From Bacillaceae bacterium (GTDB lineage Bacteria > Bacillota > Bacilli > JACDOE01), in assembly GCA_017656255.1 (NCBI GenBank), contig JACDOE010000001.1, forward strand, positions 62,001-126,000: a stretch of DNA of 64,000 nucleotides, written 5' to 3'. Positions 54,784 through 62,571 of this stretch are shown piece after piece; positions within the stretch are counted from its first letter, which is position 1, and the number at the start of each line of letters is the position of its first letter. Under the pieces are notes generated by a model. It searched no databases. It was given only the letters and a program-made list of their open reading frames with translations, and was not told where the DNA came from. A program made the position numbers and the translations under genes.

Positions 54784-56094
54784 TTGACGCAAAATAGAAA
54801 ATTATGGATCGGTCTGTTTTTAATCATGATAACGGTACTGGTGGTCTGTTCCCCCCCTTTTCAACAATTTGCCTCGATTCCCGGTGAGATTCGCTTGTTC
54901 GAAGGTTCTTTAAAAACACTGAACTTTTCAATGCCGGTAACCGGACAATACCAGACCACAAACCCGAATGTGGTTGAGGTAAACGGTACAACCCGGAAAA
55001 GTGGCGAAGTAAACCTCAATGAACCAATCAAATTGAAGACAAAACACGCGGGTAACGCGAAGATTTTGTTAAAATGGGGCATGATTCCGTTTAAATCAGT
55101 TGAGGTTAATGTGCTTCCCGACATCAAAGTTTATCCGGGAGGAGAGTCCATCGGGGTTAAATTAAAATCGGCCGGAGTCATGGTAGTGGGACATCATCTG
55201 GTCCAATCCGGAGATAACAAAATATCGCCTGCCAAAGAGGCAGGGATCCAAACCGGGGATTTGATTGTCAGGATAAACGGTCGTTATATTCATGATCTCA
55301 AGGAAGTCAGCGAGCTTGTCAATGAAGCAGGACAAGAAGGAAATAAAATCAAGCTGGAAATCTTGCGCGGGAAAGAAAAGAAAGAAATTGCCATTACCCC
55401 CGTCCAGGATCGAGAAAACAAAAAATACCAACTGGGTATCTACATTCGCGATGAATCCGCAGGTGTTGGAACATTAACGTTTTATCACCCTGAAACCCGT
55501 AAATTCGGAGCTCTGGGACATGTTATCTCAGATATTGATACAGGCAAGCCAATCGTTGTCGGAGACGGGTATATCGTCAGAGCGGATGTATCCTCCATTG
55601 AAAAAGGATTAAATGGAAGTCCCGGAGAAAAGTTCGCTTCCTTTAAAAAACAGAAGCTTGGTAAAATTACAGGAAACACACCCTTTGGCATTTTCGGTAA
55701 AATGAATCAGGAACCGGATTTTATCAAGGATAAAAAAGCCATGCCCATTGCGCTGTCGGAACAGGTCAAAGAAGGTCCCGCCCGTATTTTGACCGTCGTT
55801 GAAGGACAGAAAGTGGAGAGTTTTGATATTGAGATTGTGAATGTTATTCAACAGCGTTATCCGGCCACCAAGGGTATGATAATTAAAGTGACGGATCCCG
55901 ACCTGCTCGATAAAACTGGAGGAATTGTTCAGGGGATGAGTGGAAGCCCCATCATTCAGGATGGTAAAATTGTCGGGGCAGTCACTCACGTGTTTGTGAA
56001 TGATCCTACATCCGGTTATGGTGCATTCATTGAGTGGATGTTGAAGGATGCAGGTATCAATTTGAGTCAGACAACGGAACTGAAAGCCTCTTAG
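54784..56094 (+). CDS. spoIVB: SpoIVB serine peptidase
   Basis: A 436-residue forespore protease of family S55. A membrane anchor (about 9-25), a PDZ domain (about 120-210; KEAGIQTGDLIVRINGRYI) and a trypsin-like domain with the catalytic His in GALGHVISD and Ser in GMSGSPIIQDGKIVGAVTHVFVND. It crosses to the intermembrane space and triggers SigK processing. TTG 54784; a GGAGAG site lies about 12 bases before it. Confidence 0.95.
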   Translation: MTQNRKLWIGLFLIMITVLVVCSPPFQQFASIPGEIRLFEGSLKTLNFSMPVTGQYQTTNPNVVEVNGTTRKSGEVNLNEPIKLKTKHAGNAKILLKWGMIPFKSVEVNVLPDIKVYPGGESIGVKLKSAGVMVVGHHLVQSGDNKISPAKEAGIQTGDLIVRINGRYIHDLKEVSELVNEAGQEGNKIKLEILRGKEKKEIAITPVQDRENKKYQLGIYIRDESAGVGTLTFYHPETRKFGALGHVISDIDTGKPIVVGDGYIVRADVSSIEKGLNGSPGEKFASFKKQKLGKITGNTPFGIFGKMNQEPDFIKDKKAMPIALSEQVKEGPARILTVVEGQKVESFDIEIVNVIQQRYPATKGMIIKVTDPDLLDKTGGIVQGMSGSPIIQDGKIVGAVTHVFVNDPTSGYGAFIEWMLKDAGINLSQTTELKAS

Positions 56095-56112
56095 GGGCTT
56101 TTGGTTCTTTTT
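56083..56112 (+). terminator. Terminator of spoIVB
   Basis: AAAGCCTC / GGGGCTTT stem around the stop codon, followed by TTGGTTCTTTTT. Confidence 0.6.
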
Positions 56113-56231
56113 ACATAGCCTGGCAGGAGCCGCTGTTTGATTCATGTCAAACCTCAAAATTAGTCGAAAACAGTAGAAAACAGTCGTAATTTTAAATTTT
56201 ATTAAAAAAACAGTTATTTTCAAAAAAATTG

Positions 56232-56260
56232 GCAGGAACTCTCTTCCATGTGTCGAATTA
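56232..56260 (+). promoter_or_regulatory. SigH promoter with overlapping 0A box upstream of spo0A
   Basis: GCAGGAACT (56232-56240) fits RnAGGAwWW, and GTCGAATTA (56252-56260) fits RnnGAATwW, with an 11-base spacer. TGTCGAA (56251-56257) is a perfect Spo0A box inside the -10. A weaker box-like TATCGAA follows at about 56264. This resembles the sporulation promoter Ps of B. subtilis spo0A. Confidence 0.75.
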
Positions 56261-56299
56261 AATGTATCGAAGAAGATGTTGGGAAAAGGGGAGAGGAAA

Positions 56300-57079
56300 T
56301 TGAGTAAAGCGCAGGTATTACTTGCTGATGATAATCGTGAATTTACCAAGTTACTTGAAGAGTACATCAATCAGCAAGAAGACATGGAAGTAGCAGGTGT
56401 AGCGTACAACGGAAATGAAGTTCTTGCCTTTCTGGAGAACTCTGTTCCGGATGTGCTTGTGCTTGACATTATTATGCCCCATCTCGACGGGCTGGCCGTA
56501 CTGGAAGAACTTCAGGAAATGGACCTGGAAAAGGAACCGAAAATTATTATGCTCACGGCTTTCGGACAGGAGGATGTAACCAAAAAAGCGGTTGAATACG
56601 GAGCATCTTATTACATTCTAAAACCATTTGACATGGAAATTCTGGTTAACCGGATCAGACAGGTAATGGGCAATAAATCCGTTACCCTTAAGTCCAACAG
56701 CAAATCCTCTTCATCCTTGAAATCTAAAAGCCTGGACCAGAGTATCACGCACATCATCCATGAAATTGGTGTTCCTGCCCATATTAAGGGATACCTGTAT
56801 TTAAGAGAAGCCATTGCTATGGTTTACAACGATGTGGAATTACTCGGGTCCATCACCAAGGTCTTATATCCGGATATTGCCAAGAAGTATAATACGACTT
56901 CCAGTCGTGTAGAAAGGGCCATCCGTCATGCCATCGAAGTCGCATGGAGCAGAGGCAATCTCGAATCCATCAGTTCTCTGTTCGGTTACACCGTAAGCAA
57001 CACCAAGGCCAAACCGACCAATTCCGAATTTATCGCCATGGTCGCAGACAAATTAAGGCTTGAACACAAAGCCGGTTGA
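56300..57079 (+). CDS. spo0A: Sporulation master regulator Spo0A
   Basis: A 259-residue response regulator. With TTG 56300 the phosphorylated residue is Asp56 ([11 protein letters not shown]), as in B. subtilis; Asp10/Asp11 and Lys in LKPFDME complete the acidic pocket. A Lys/Ser-rich hinge (about 125-142) leads to the C-terminal DNA-binding domain with [39 protein letters not shown] precedes the TTG. It follows spoIVB, the conserved order. Confidence 0.97.
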   Translation: MSKAQVLLADDNREFTKLLEEYINQQEDMEVAGVAYNGNEVLAFLENSVPDVLVLDIIMPHLDGLAVLEELQEMDLEKEPKIIMLTAFGQEDVTKKAVEYGASYYILKPFDMEILVNRIRQVMGNKSVTLKSNSKSSSSLKSKSLDQSITHIIHEIGVPAHIKGYLYLREAIAMVYNDVELLGSITKVLYPDIAKKYNTTSSRVERAIRHAIEVAWSRGNLESISSLFGYTVSNTKAKPTNSEFIAMVADKLRLEHKAG

Positions 57080-57114
57080 TATTTCAATCGGTTTATAACA
57101 GAGTCTCATATTAG

Positions 57115-57151
57115 GCAACCACCTGAAGCAGAGCGGTGGTTGCTTTTTTTT
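57115..57151 (+). terminator. Rho-independent terminator of spo0A
   Basis: Perfect 9-bp stem GCAACCACC / GGTGGTTGC followed by eight T. Confidence 0.95.
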
Positions 57152-57234
57152 GTACAATCATTCCCGGTGTATATAAAAAAAGCCGAAAATGAACATAATA
57201 ACACATAATGGAAAAATCACGGCAGGGGGTGGGA

Positions 57235-58395
57235 ATGATTCTTCCCAGACTCTCCAAAACCACTCCTCATCTCAGGGGAAGCATTGTGGCCGATCATAAG
57301 ACGAAAGATCTGGTCAAACGAATAAAGCCGGGGCAGGTAGCGGTTGTTTGTCATCGTGATATTGATCAAATGGCGGCACAGGGTTTAATTGAGGCCAAAG
57401 TAAAAGCCGTAATCAATTGCGAACCTTCTATGACGGGTGCCTATCCGGCCGTTGGAACCCGATTGTTGATGGAACAAAACATTCCGGTATTTGATGTCAT
57501 TGTTTCGGCACCTCATATCCCGTTGCGGGATGGCATGAACGTTTTGATCGAGAATCAGAATGTCTATATCGAGGACCAGGGACAGAAAATGTACTGGGCC
57601 ACAGGCAAACGCTTGACCTGGAAATTCGTTGAACAAAAGACGGAAGAAGCGCGCAACAATATGCAGGCATGTCTCAAATCCTTTATCGAGAATACGCTGG
57701 ATCATGCCCGTAACGAAAAGGACTATTTTCTTGAACCACTTCCTGAGATTCCTGTCAGGACCCGGATTCGCAACCGAGACGTCCTGGTGGTGGTGAGAGG
57801 AAAGCATTATAAAGAGGATTTGTATGCGATTCGGTCTTACATCCAGGATTACCGGCCGGTTTTAATCGGTGTGGATGGAGGGGCGGATGCCCTAATGGAA
57901 AATGGCTATGTCCCGGATTACATTATGGGGGACATGGATAGTGTATCGGACGAAGCTTTACAATCTGCTGCGAATGTTATTGTACACGCCTATCCTGACG
58001 GCAGGGCCCCCGGCATGAAACGAATCCGGGAACTGGGGATTGAAGCCAGCCTGCTTCCTTTTCCGGGAACCAGTGAAGATGTCGCGATGCTTTTTGCTTA
58101 CGAGCAGGGAGCCAGATGGATTGTCACCCTCGGCGCCCATTCCAACATGATCGATTTTCTGGAAAAAGGGCGCAGAGGTATGGCCAGTACCGTTCTCGTC
58201 AGGATGAAAATCGGAACCAAACTGATCGATGCCAAAGGCGTCAGCATGCTGTATCAAAAACGGGTCAAATGGCAAAACCTGTTCTACCTGGGGATCGCCG
58301 CTATTTTTCCGGTGTTGGCTTTCAGTTTGGTCAGTCCGGCTACCCGTCATATGTGGCAAATCATCAGGTTACAGTTCAAAATCTTATTTTCTTAG
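57235..58395 (+). CDS. steA: SteA-like protein (thiamine pyrophosphokinase-like fold)
   Basis: A 386-residue protein. The N-terminal half (KPGQVAVVCHRDIDQMAAQGLIEAKVKAVINCEPSMTG split around 45-85) is typical of COG4825. The central part, VLIGVDGGADALMENG and PDYIMGDMDSVSD, resembles the catalytic core of thiamine pyrophosphokinases. One transmembrane helix is near the C-terminus (about 350-370). Actinobacterial SteA works with SteB in septal wall hydrolysis; a Firmicutes role is unknown. ATG 57235 follows AGGGGGTGGGA; an in-frame ATG lies at 57208. First of four closely packed genes. Confidence 0.82.
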   Translation: MILPRLSKTTPHLRGSIVADHKTKDLVKRIKPGQVAVVCHRDIDQMAAQGLIEAKVKAVINCEPSMTGAYPAVGTRLLMEQNIPVFDVIVSAPHIPLRDGMNVLIENQNVYIEDQGQKMYWATGKRLTWKFVEQKTEEARNNMQACLKSFIENTLDHARNEKDYFLEPLPEIPVRTRIRNRDVLVVVRGKHYKEDLYAIRSYIQDYRPVLIGVDGGADALMENGYVPDYIMGDMDSVSDEALQSAANVIVHAYPDGRAPGMKRIRELGIEASLLPFPGTSEDVAMLFAYEQGARWIVTLGAHSNMIDFLEKGRRGMASTVLVRMKIGTKLIDAKGVSMLYQKRVKWQNLFYLGIAAIFPVLAFSLVSPATRHMWQIIRLQFKILFS

Positions 58396-58405
58396 GTGAT
58401 ATATC

Positions 58406-58966
58406 ATGGTGACCCATCGCTACCACATCACCACTGTGATCGCCATCTTTCTGTCCCTGGGAATCGGAATTCTGCTCGGGGCGGGTGCCGGTCAAAAATG
58501 GCTTTCTGAAAAAGAACAGGATCTTTTGAATCGCCTGGAAATGAAGTATGAAGAGGCCGTGGAAAGTAACAACCGCCTGCAACAGCAACTGGAAGAATTG
58601 AATCACAAAATTGAAAGTACCAATCAGGACCTGATTCAACTGGTCATACAGAATTACTCCCCGGAATTAAAGGGTAAGAAGATTGCCATCTGGTATGAAA
58701 ATGACATGAGTGGCCAGCAAATAACGGATATGTTATCCCGGGTCGGCATGGATATTATTCAGTACCAGCCGAACTTGATGCAAAAAGGGACCCTGCCTGT
58801 GCTGGTGGTCGGTTCCAATCCACCCCGGTGGGTTGAAACTATCCCGCAACAGTCTCGGTACCATGTTGCGACGCCGCCCGTGAGTCCCATTGAACAGTGG
58901 AATCTGTTTCAGCAAGTATTATTACTGGTAAAGGGGTCAAACGATCAACATGTCACAGGAGAATAA
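58406..58966 (+). CDS. steB: SteB/MctB-like membrane protein with coiled coil
   Basis: A 186-residue protein with one N-terminal helix (TVIAIFLSLGIGILLGAGAG, about 9-29), a coiled coil (about 35-78; EKEQDLLNRLEMKYEEAVE) and an extracytoplasmic alpha/beta part (KGKKIAIWYENDMSGQQITDML). This matches the MctB ('copper transporter') family, to which actinobacterial SteB belongs, though it is shorter than the usual 290-310 residues. It follows steA by 10 bases and overlaps the GT2 gene by 17. Confidence 0.78.
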   Translation: MVTHRYHITTVIAIFLSLGIGILLGAGAGQKWLSEKEQDLLNRLEMKYEEAVESNNRLQQQLEELNHKIESTNQDLIQLVIQNYSPELKGKKIAIWYENDMSGQQITDMLSRVGMDIIQYQPNLMQKGTLPVLVVGSNPPRWVETIPQQSRYHVATPPVSPIEQWNLFQQVLLLVKGSNDQHVTGE

Positions 58967-59669
58967 CAGTGTCACAAAGCATAAAATCAGTTGTATCGTT
59001 CCGGCATACAATGAAGAACCTTATATTTCTTCTACCCTGTCTGCTCTCCGTTCTCTTCCCGAAATCGATGAAATCATCGTCGTAGATGACGGAAGTCACG
59101 ATCAGACCTCCCGACTGGCCGGTATCTGGGCGGACCATGTTATGATCCACCCGGTTAACCGGGGAAAAGGATCCTCTTTGTTAACGGGGGTTCAGGCCGC
59201 AACCGGTAATATCTATCTGTTTATTGACGGTGATCTTGGCCTGTCTGCCCGAAATGCAGCCGGGCTACTTCCTCCTTTGCTGTCGGATGAAGCGGATATG
59301 ACAGTGGCCGTCCTGCCGCCTGCCCGAACAAAAGGTGGGATCGGGCTGGTGAAGAAGATGGCGTCAGCCGGCATCAAACAATTAACCGGATTTTCACCCC
59401 GTGCGCCTTTATCCGGACAGCGCGGCCTGACTTCAAAGGCAGTGGAAGCCATCCTCTCATGGGATGCCGGATATGGTATCGAAGTGGGGATGACAATCGA
59501 CATCCTGAGAGCCGGTTATCGACTCTGTGAACTGGAGATTCCCTTTCAACACCGTGAAACCGGGAGGAATCTGAGAGGTTTTTATCATCGGGGGAAACAG
59601 TTTGTATCGGTTGGCCACATCCTTCAGGGGAAATGGAAACGTTACGGCGGGAAGGTGATTTCCGAATGA
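58950..59669 (+). CDS. Glycosyltransferase family 2
   Basis: A 239-residue GT-A enzyme with VPAYNEEPYISSTL, EIIVVDDGSHDQT, HPVNRGKGSSLLTGV and the DxD metal motif in LFIDGDLGLS. GQRGLTSKAVEAIL and GYGIEVGMTIDILRAG lie in the acceptor region, as in DPM1-like or glucosyl-phosphoglycerate synthase-like enzymes. No membrane helix is seen. It could load a polyprenyl phosphate or glycosylate the product of the MraY-like gene that follows with an ATGA overlap. Confidence 0.85.
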   Translation: MSQENNSVTKHKISCIVPAYNEEPYISSTLSALRSLPEIDEIIVVDDGSHDQTSRLAGIWADHVMIHPVNRGKGSSLLTGVQAATGNIYLFIDGDLGLSARNAAGLLPPLLSDEADMTVAVLPPARTKGGIGLVKKMASAGIKQLTGFSPRAPLSGQRGLTSKAVEAILSWDAGYGIEVGMTIDILRAGYRLCELEIPFQHRETGRNLRGFYHRGKQFVSVGHILQGKWKRYGGKVISE

Positions 59670-60550
59670 TGCTGAACGGGACGGTATCATTTATTCCCGG
59701 TGATGCCCGGTATCACGCCATGGCTGTGTATCTCCCTCTGTTGTTATGGGGAGTCTTTTTATATGGTTTTTCCCGTATCATTTTTCCTTATTTCCTGACC
59801 TTTTTTCGCACACATGGCCTGGTTGAACGCAATTTTAAAGGGGATGCCGTCCCGCAGGGAACCGGTCTCTGGATCAGTATTCTGTACTTTGCTTCTCTGC
59901 CGCTGGTCGTCTATATGGTTCAACCTGACCGGCAACCCATTTTCTTTTTCCAGTTGTGTGCGATCCTTGCCCTGAATCTTGCAGGCTGGGTGGATGACCA
60001 TCACGGCAGCCGAAAAGTTAAAGGCATCCGAGCCCATTTTCGTTCTTTTTACAACGGACATATCACCACCGGCATCATAAAAGCAATGGTCGGGTCCTTT
60101 ATTGCTTTGTGCGCCGTGTTACTTGTTCCGGTTCCCTGGTATGAACGTGTGACCGGTTTTTTGCTTTTGCTGTTATCGATCAATTTTATGAACTTGATGG
60201 ATTTAAGACCGGGGAGGGTATGGAAAATAAGTCTGTTTCTCACCGGAATTCTGTTGATTCAGGGGATGAATCTCTTTATTTCAGTGCTGGCCATGCCGCT
60301 TCTGGTTGCGGCATTTTTCCTGTTTCCACTGGATATGAGGGGACAGTTAATGCTGGGGGATACCGGGGCCAACGCCATCGGATTTTTAATCGGGTTCTGG
60401 ATCTTTCTGTTTACGTCGCCCCTGTTCCAGTTGGGATGGTTGTTATTTCTCATCCTTGTACACTGGTATGCGGAGAGAAAGTCGATTACCCGTTTGATTG
60501 AACAGGTTCCCGTTCTTCGGAGGATGGATGAATGGGGGAGGATATCGTGA
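59666..60550 (+). CDS. MraY/WecA-like phosphoglycosyltransferase, divergent
   Basis: A 294-residue membrane protein with about nine helices. DDHHGS fits the first aspartate motif of the polyprenyl-phosphate glycosyl-1-phosphate transferase family (Glycos_transf_4), and LMLGDTGANAIG the third. The usual NxxNLxDGLDGLA is changed to NFMNLMDLRPGRVWK, and the basic HxHH loop near the C-terminus is missing; SITRLIEQVPVLRRMDEWGR stands there instead. ATG 59666 overlaps the GT2 stop. The substrate is unknown; peptidoglycan and teichoic acid synthases look different. Confidence 0.75.
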   Translation: MMLNGTVSFIPGDARYHAMAVYLPLLLWGVFLYGFSRIIFPYFLTFFRTHGLVERNFKGDAVPQGTGLWISILYFASLPLVVYMVQPDRQPIFFFQLCAILALNLAGWVDDHHGSRKVKGIRAHFRSFYNGHITTGIIKAMVGSFIALCAVLLVPVPWYERVTGFLLLLLSINFMNLMDLRPGRVWKISLFLTGILLIQGMNLFISVLAMPLLVAAFFLFPLDMRGQLMLGDTGANAIGFLIGFWIFLFTSPLFQLGWLLFLILVHWYAERKSITRLIEQVPVLRRMDEWGRIS

Positions 60551-60835
60551 TTAACGGTTATTTTGTTTTTTCATCCATTCTTCCACATTGGATTTCCGCT
60601 GCAATTTTTTCTGAAGCCGGCCCAGTTTTTTTTCACGGTTATAAAGGAATCCTGCGATAAATGCGAGTCCGCCGAGAAAAAAGACAAAACCAGCTGCAAA
60701 TTTTAACCATAAAAAAGATCCGGCGTTCGGACCGACAGCTTCGAAGATGACATCGCGCATGATTTTGACCCCATACATACTGACAGCACCCGGAATGACA
60801 AGGATGAGTACGGCAATGATTCGCTGGAATAACAT
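60551..60835 (-). CDS. yqzF: DUF2627 membrane protein (YqzF)
   Basis: A 94-residue protein with two helices (AVLILVIPGAVSMYGVKIMRD and KFAAGFVFFLGGLAFIAGFLYNR) and a basic tail, matching YqzF, which also lies before the bkd genes in B. subtilis. It is convergent with the MraY-like gene, the two being directly adjacent. Function unknown. Confidence 0.85.
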   Translation of the reverse strand: MLFQRIIAVLILVIPGAVSMYGVKIMRDVIFEAVGPNAGSFLWLKFAAGFVFFLGGLAFIAGFLYNREKKLGRLQKKLQRKSNVEEWMKKQNNR

Positions 60836-60914
60836 GGCTGGATCCTCTTTTCCCTGTGAAACTTTATTTATCTAAATATTTTATAGAAAATCCGACAAAA
60901 AGTCTATTGGTTGA

Positions 60915-60944
60915 TTGTTCACGGATTAATCATTAAAATATAAT
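60915..60944 (+). promoter_or_regulatory. SigA-type promoter upstream of bcd
   Basis: TTGTTC and TATAAT with an 18-base spacer. It would produce a leader of about 400 bases. Confidence 0.6.
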
Positions 60945-61094
60945 AGGGTCGCCATTTGGGGATGTAACATATTTCCTGTTAATGGAGAATGGACTGAAAT
61001 CCGTACAATTCTGTATGACGACCTCGATGCAGTAGGATGTGGTGGTTGGTCAGTTTTTGGCCGGATGTTGATCACATCGTATTATCTGCATTCG

Positions 61095-61108
61095 AGAAAA
61101 CGTTTTCA
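61095..61108 (+). promoter_or_regulatory. cre-like CcpA site
   Basis: AGAAAACGTTTTCA matches 13 of 14 positions of TGAAAACGTTTTCA, a good fit to the cre consensus (TGWNANCGNTNWCA) except for the first base. Downstream of the promoter, it would act as a roadblock. Confidence 0.5.
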
Positions 61109-61348
61109 TTGTCCAAGCCGAGTGTAGAGGGCCTTTATGATGAATGTTACATAGACAAGTTGAGTCAAGGTTGATGACCTGTTTTTAATGTCCTTCATCC
61201 GGTGGAAAAAGACACAACTTCCCGATGTCCTGCCAGGCTGACCGTTTATTCCCCGTGTCGTTGCCCGATCGTTCATTTCCCGGGAAAAAAGGCAGATCTA
61301 TTAAAAAAGAATCAGGTTGGATTTCACACATATGAGGAGGGCTGCAAG

Positions 61349-62449
61349 TTGGAAATTTTTGAATACCTGGAGGGTTATGATTACGAACAACTGGTATTCT
61401 GTCAGGACCGGTCATCCGGTTTAAAGGCGATCATCGCCATTCACGATACAACGCTGGGTCCCGCTCTGGGAGGAGCACGAATGTGGAATTATGGGAGTGA
61501 AGAAGAAGCGATTGTTGATGCACTTCGTCTGGCCAGAGGCATGACTTATAAGGCAGCTGCAACCGGCTTGAATCTGGGCGGGGGCAAAACGGTAATCATC
61601 GGGGATCCGAAAAAAGACAAAAATGAAGCTATGTTTCGGGCTCTCGGGCGTTACATCCAGGGGCTTAACGGACGCTATATCACGGCTGAGGATGTCGGGA
61701 CGACGGTGGCGGATATGGACATTATTCATCAGGAAACTGATTTTGTAACCGGGGTTTCTCCGGCTTTCGGCAGCAGCGGTAACCCGTCTCCCGTGACTGC
61801 ATACGGCGTTTATCGGGGGATGAAAGCCGCCGCCAGGGAAGCGTTTGGGTCAGATGACCTTTCTGGTAAGACCATTGCCGTTCAGGGGGTGGGGAATGTT
61901 TCCTACAACCTGTGTAAACTGCTTCATGAAGAGGGAGCAAATCTGGTTGTCACTGATATTCGGGAGGAGAATATCAAACGGGCTGTGGAAGAATTCGGTG
62001 CCCGGGCTGTGGGGGTAGATGACATCTATGATGTCGACTGCGACATTTTTTCACCCAATGCCCTTGGGGGTGTCATCAACGACCAGACAATACCACGGCT
62101 GAAGAGTCAAGTGATTGCCGGGGCCGCCAACAATCAGCTGCAGGAAGAACGTCACGGGGACCGGATTCATGAAATGGGACTGGTGTATGCCCCGGATTAT
62201 GTGATTAATGCCGGAGGATTGATTAACGTAGCAGATGAGCTGTATGGTTACAACCGGGAGCGTGCGATGAAAAAAGTAGAAACCATCTACGACAATCTGC
62301 TCAAGGTTTTTGAAATCTCAGCCAGAGATGGCATTCCGACGTACAAAGCTGCTGATAGGATGGCAGAAGAACGCATTGAAAAAGTTAAAAATTCTCGGGG
62401 AGCTTTTTTACGCAATGAAAAGAACATTCTTTCTTTTAATCGGCCCTGA
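61349..62449 (+). CDS. bcd: Leucine/branched-chain amino-acid dehydrogenase
   Basis: A 366-residue NAD-dependent dehydrogenase. With TTG 61349 (GAGGAGGGC upstream) the start [20 protein letters not shown] matches B. subtilis Bcd. [11 protein letters not shown] carries the catalytic Lys; [14 protein letters not shown] is the NAD fold; [14 protein letters not shown] is family-specific. It deaminates Leu, Val and Ile to keto acids, the substrates of the BCKDH complex. ptb and buk, which flank it in B. subtilis, are absent. Confidence 0.94.
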   Translation: MEIFEYLEGYDYEQLVFCQDRSSGLKAIIAIHDTTLGPALGGARMWNYGSEEEAIVDALRLARGMTYKAAATGLNLGGGKTVIIGDPKKDKNEAMFRALGRYIQGLNGRYITAEDVGTTVADMDIIHQETDFVTGVSPAFGSSGNPSPVTAYGVYRGMKAAAREAFGSDDLSGKTIAVQGVGNVSYNLCKLLHEEGANLVVTDIREENIKRAVEEFGARAVGVDDIYDVDCDIFSPNALGGVINDQTIPRLKSQVIAGAANNQLQEERHGDRIHEMGLVYAPDYVINAGGLINVADELYGYNRERAMKKVETIYDNLLKVFEISARDGIPTYKAADRMAEERIEKVKNSRGAFLRNEKNILSFNRP

Positions 62450-62571
62450 CTGTTTCTTCGAAAGGACCGGAACATAAGAAAAAGAAATGAAAGCGCTTTC
62501 CGGTGATGGATCGGTAGCTAAGGGTTGATGGGAACAAACAGAAGTCGACGTTAAAGCAGAGGTGAACCGAA

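Larger units (their letters stand above)
60836..61348 (+). other. 513-base region before bcd: promoter, cre-like site, long leader
   Basis: No convincing coding frame is seen. It holds a promoter at 60915-60944, a cre-like site at 61095-61108, and about 400 bases of transcribed leader. A small AGGT/ACCT hairpin followed by GTTTTT lies near 61165-61185. No T-box, SAM or other riboswitch core was recognised, nor a bkdR gene, which stands here in B. subtilis. Confidence 0.55.

Noticed and set aside
60945-61348. T-box or other riboswitch in the bcd leader
   Set aside because: No AGGGTGG-type T-box sequence and no terminator/antiterminator pair was found; left as an unexplained leader.
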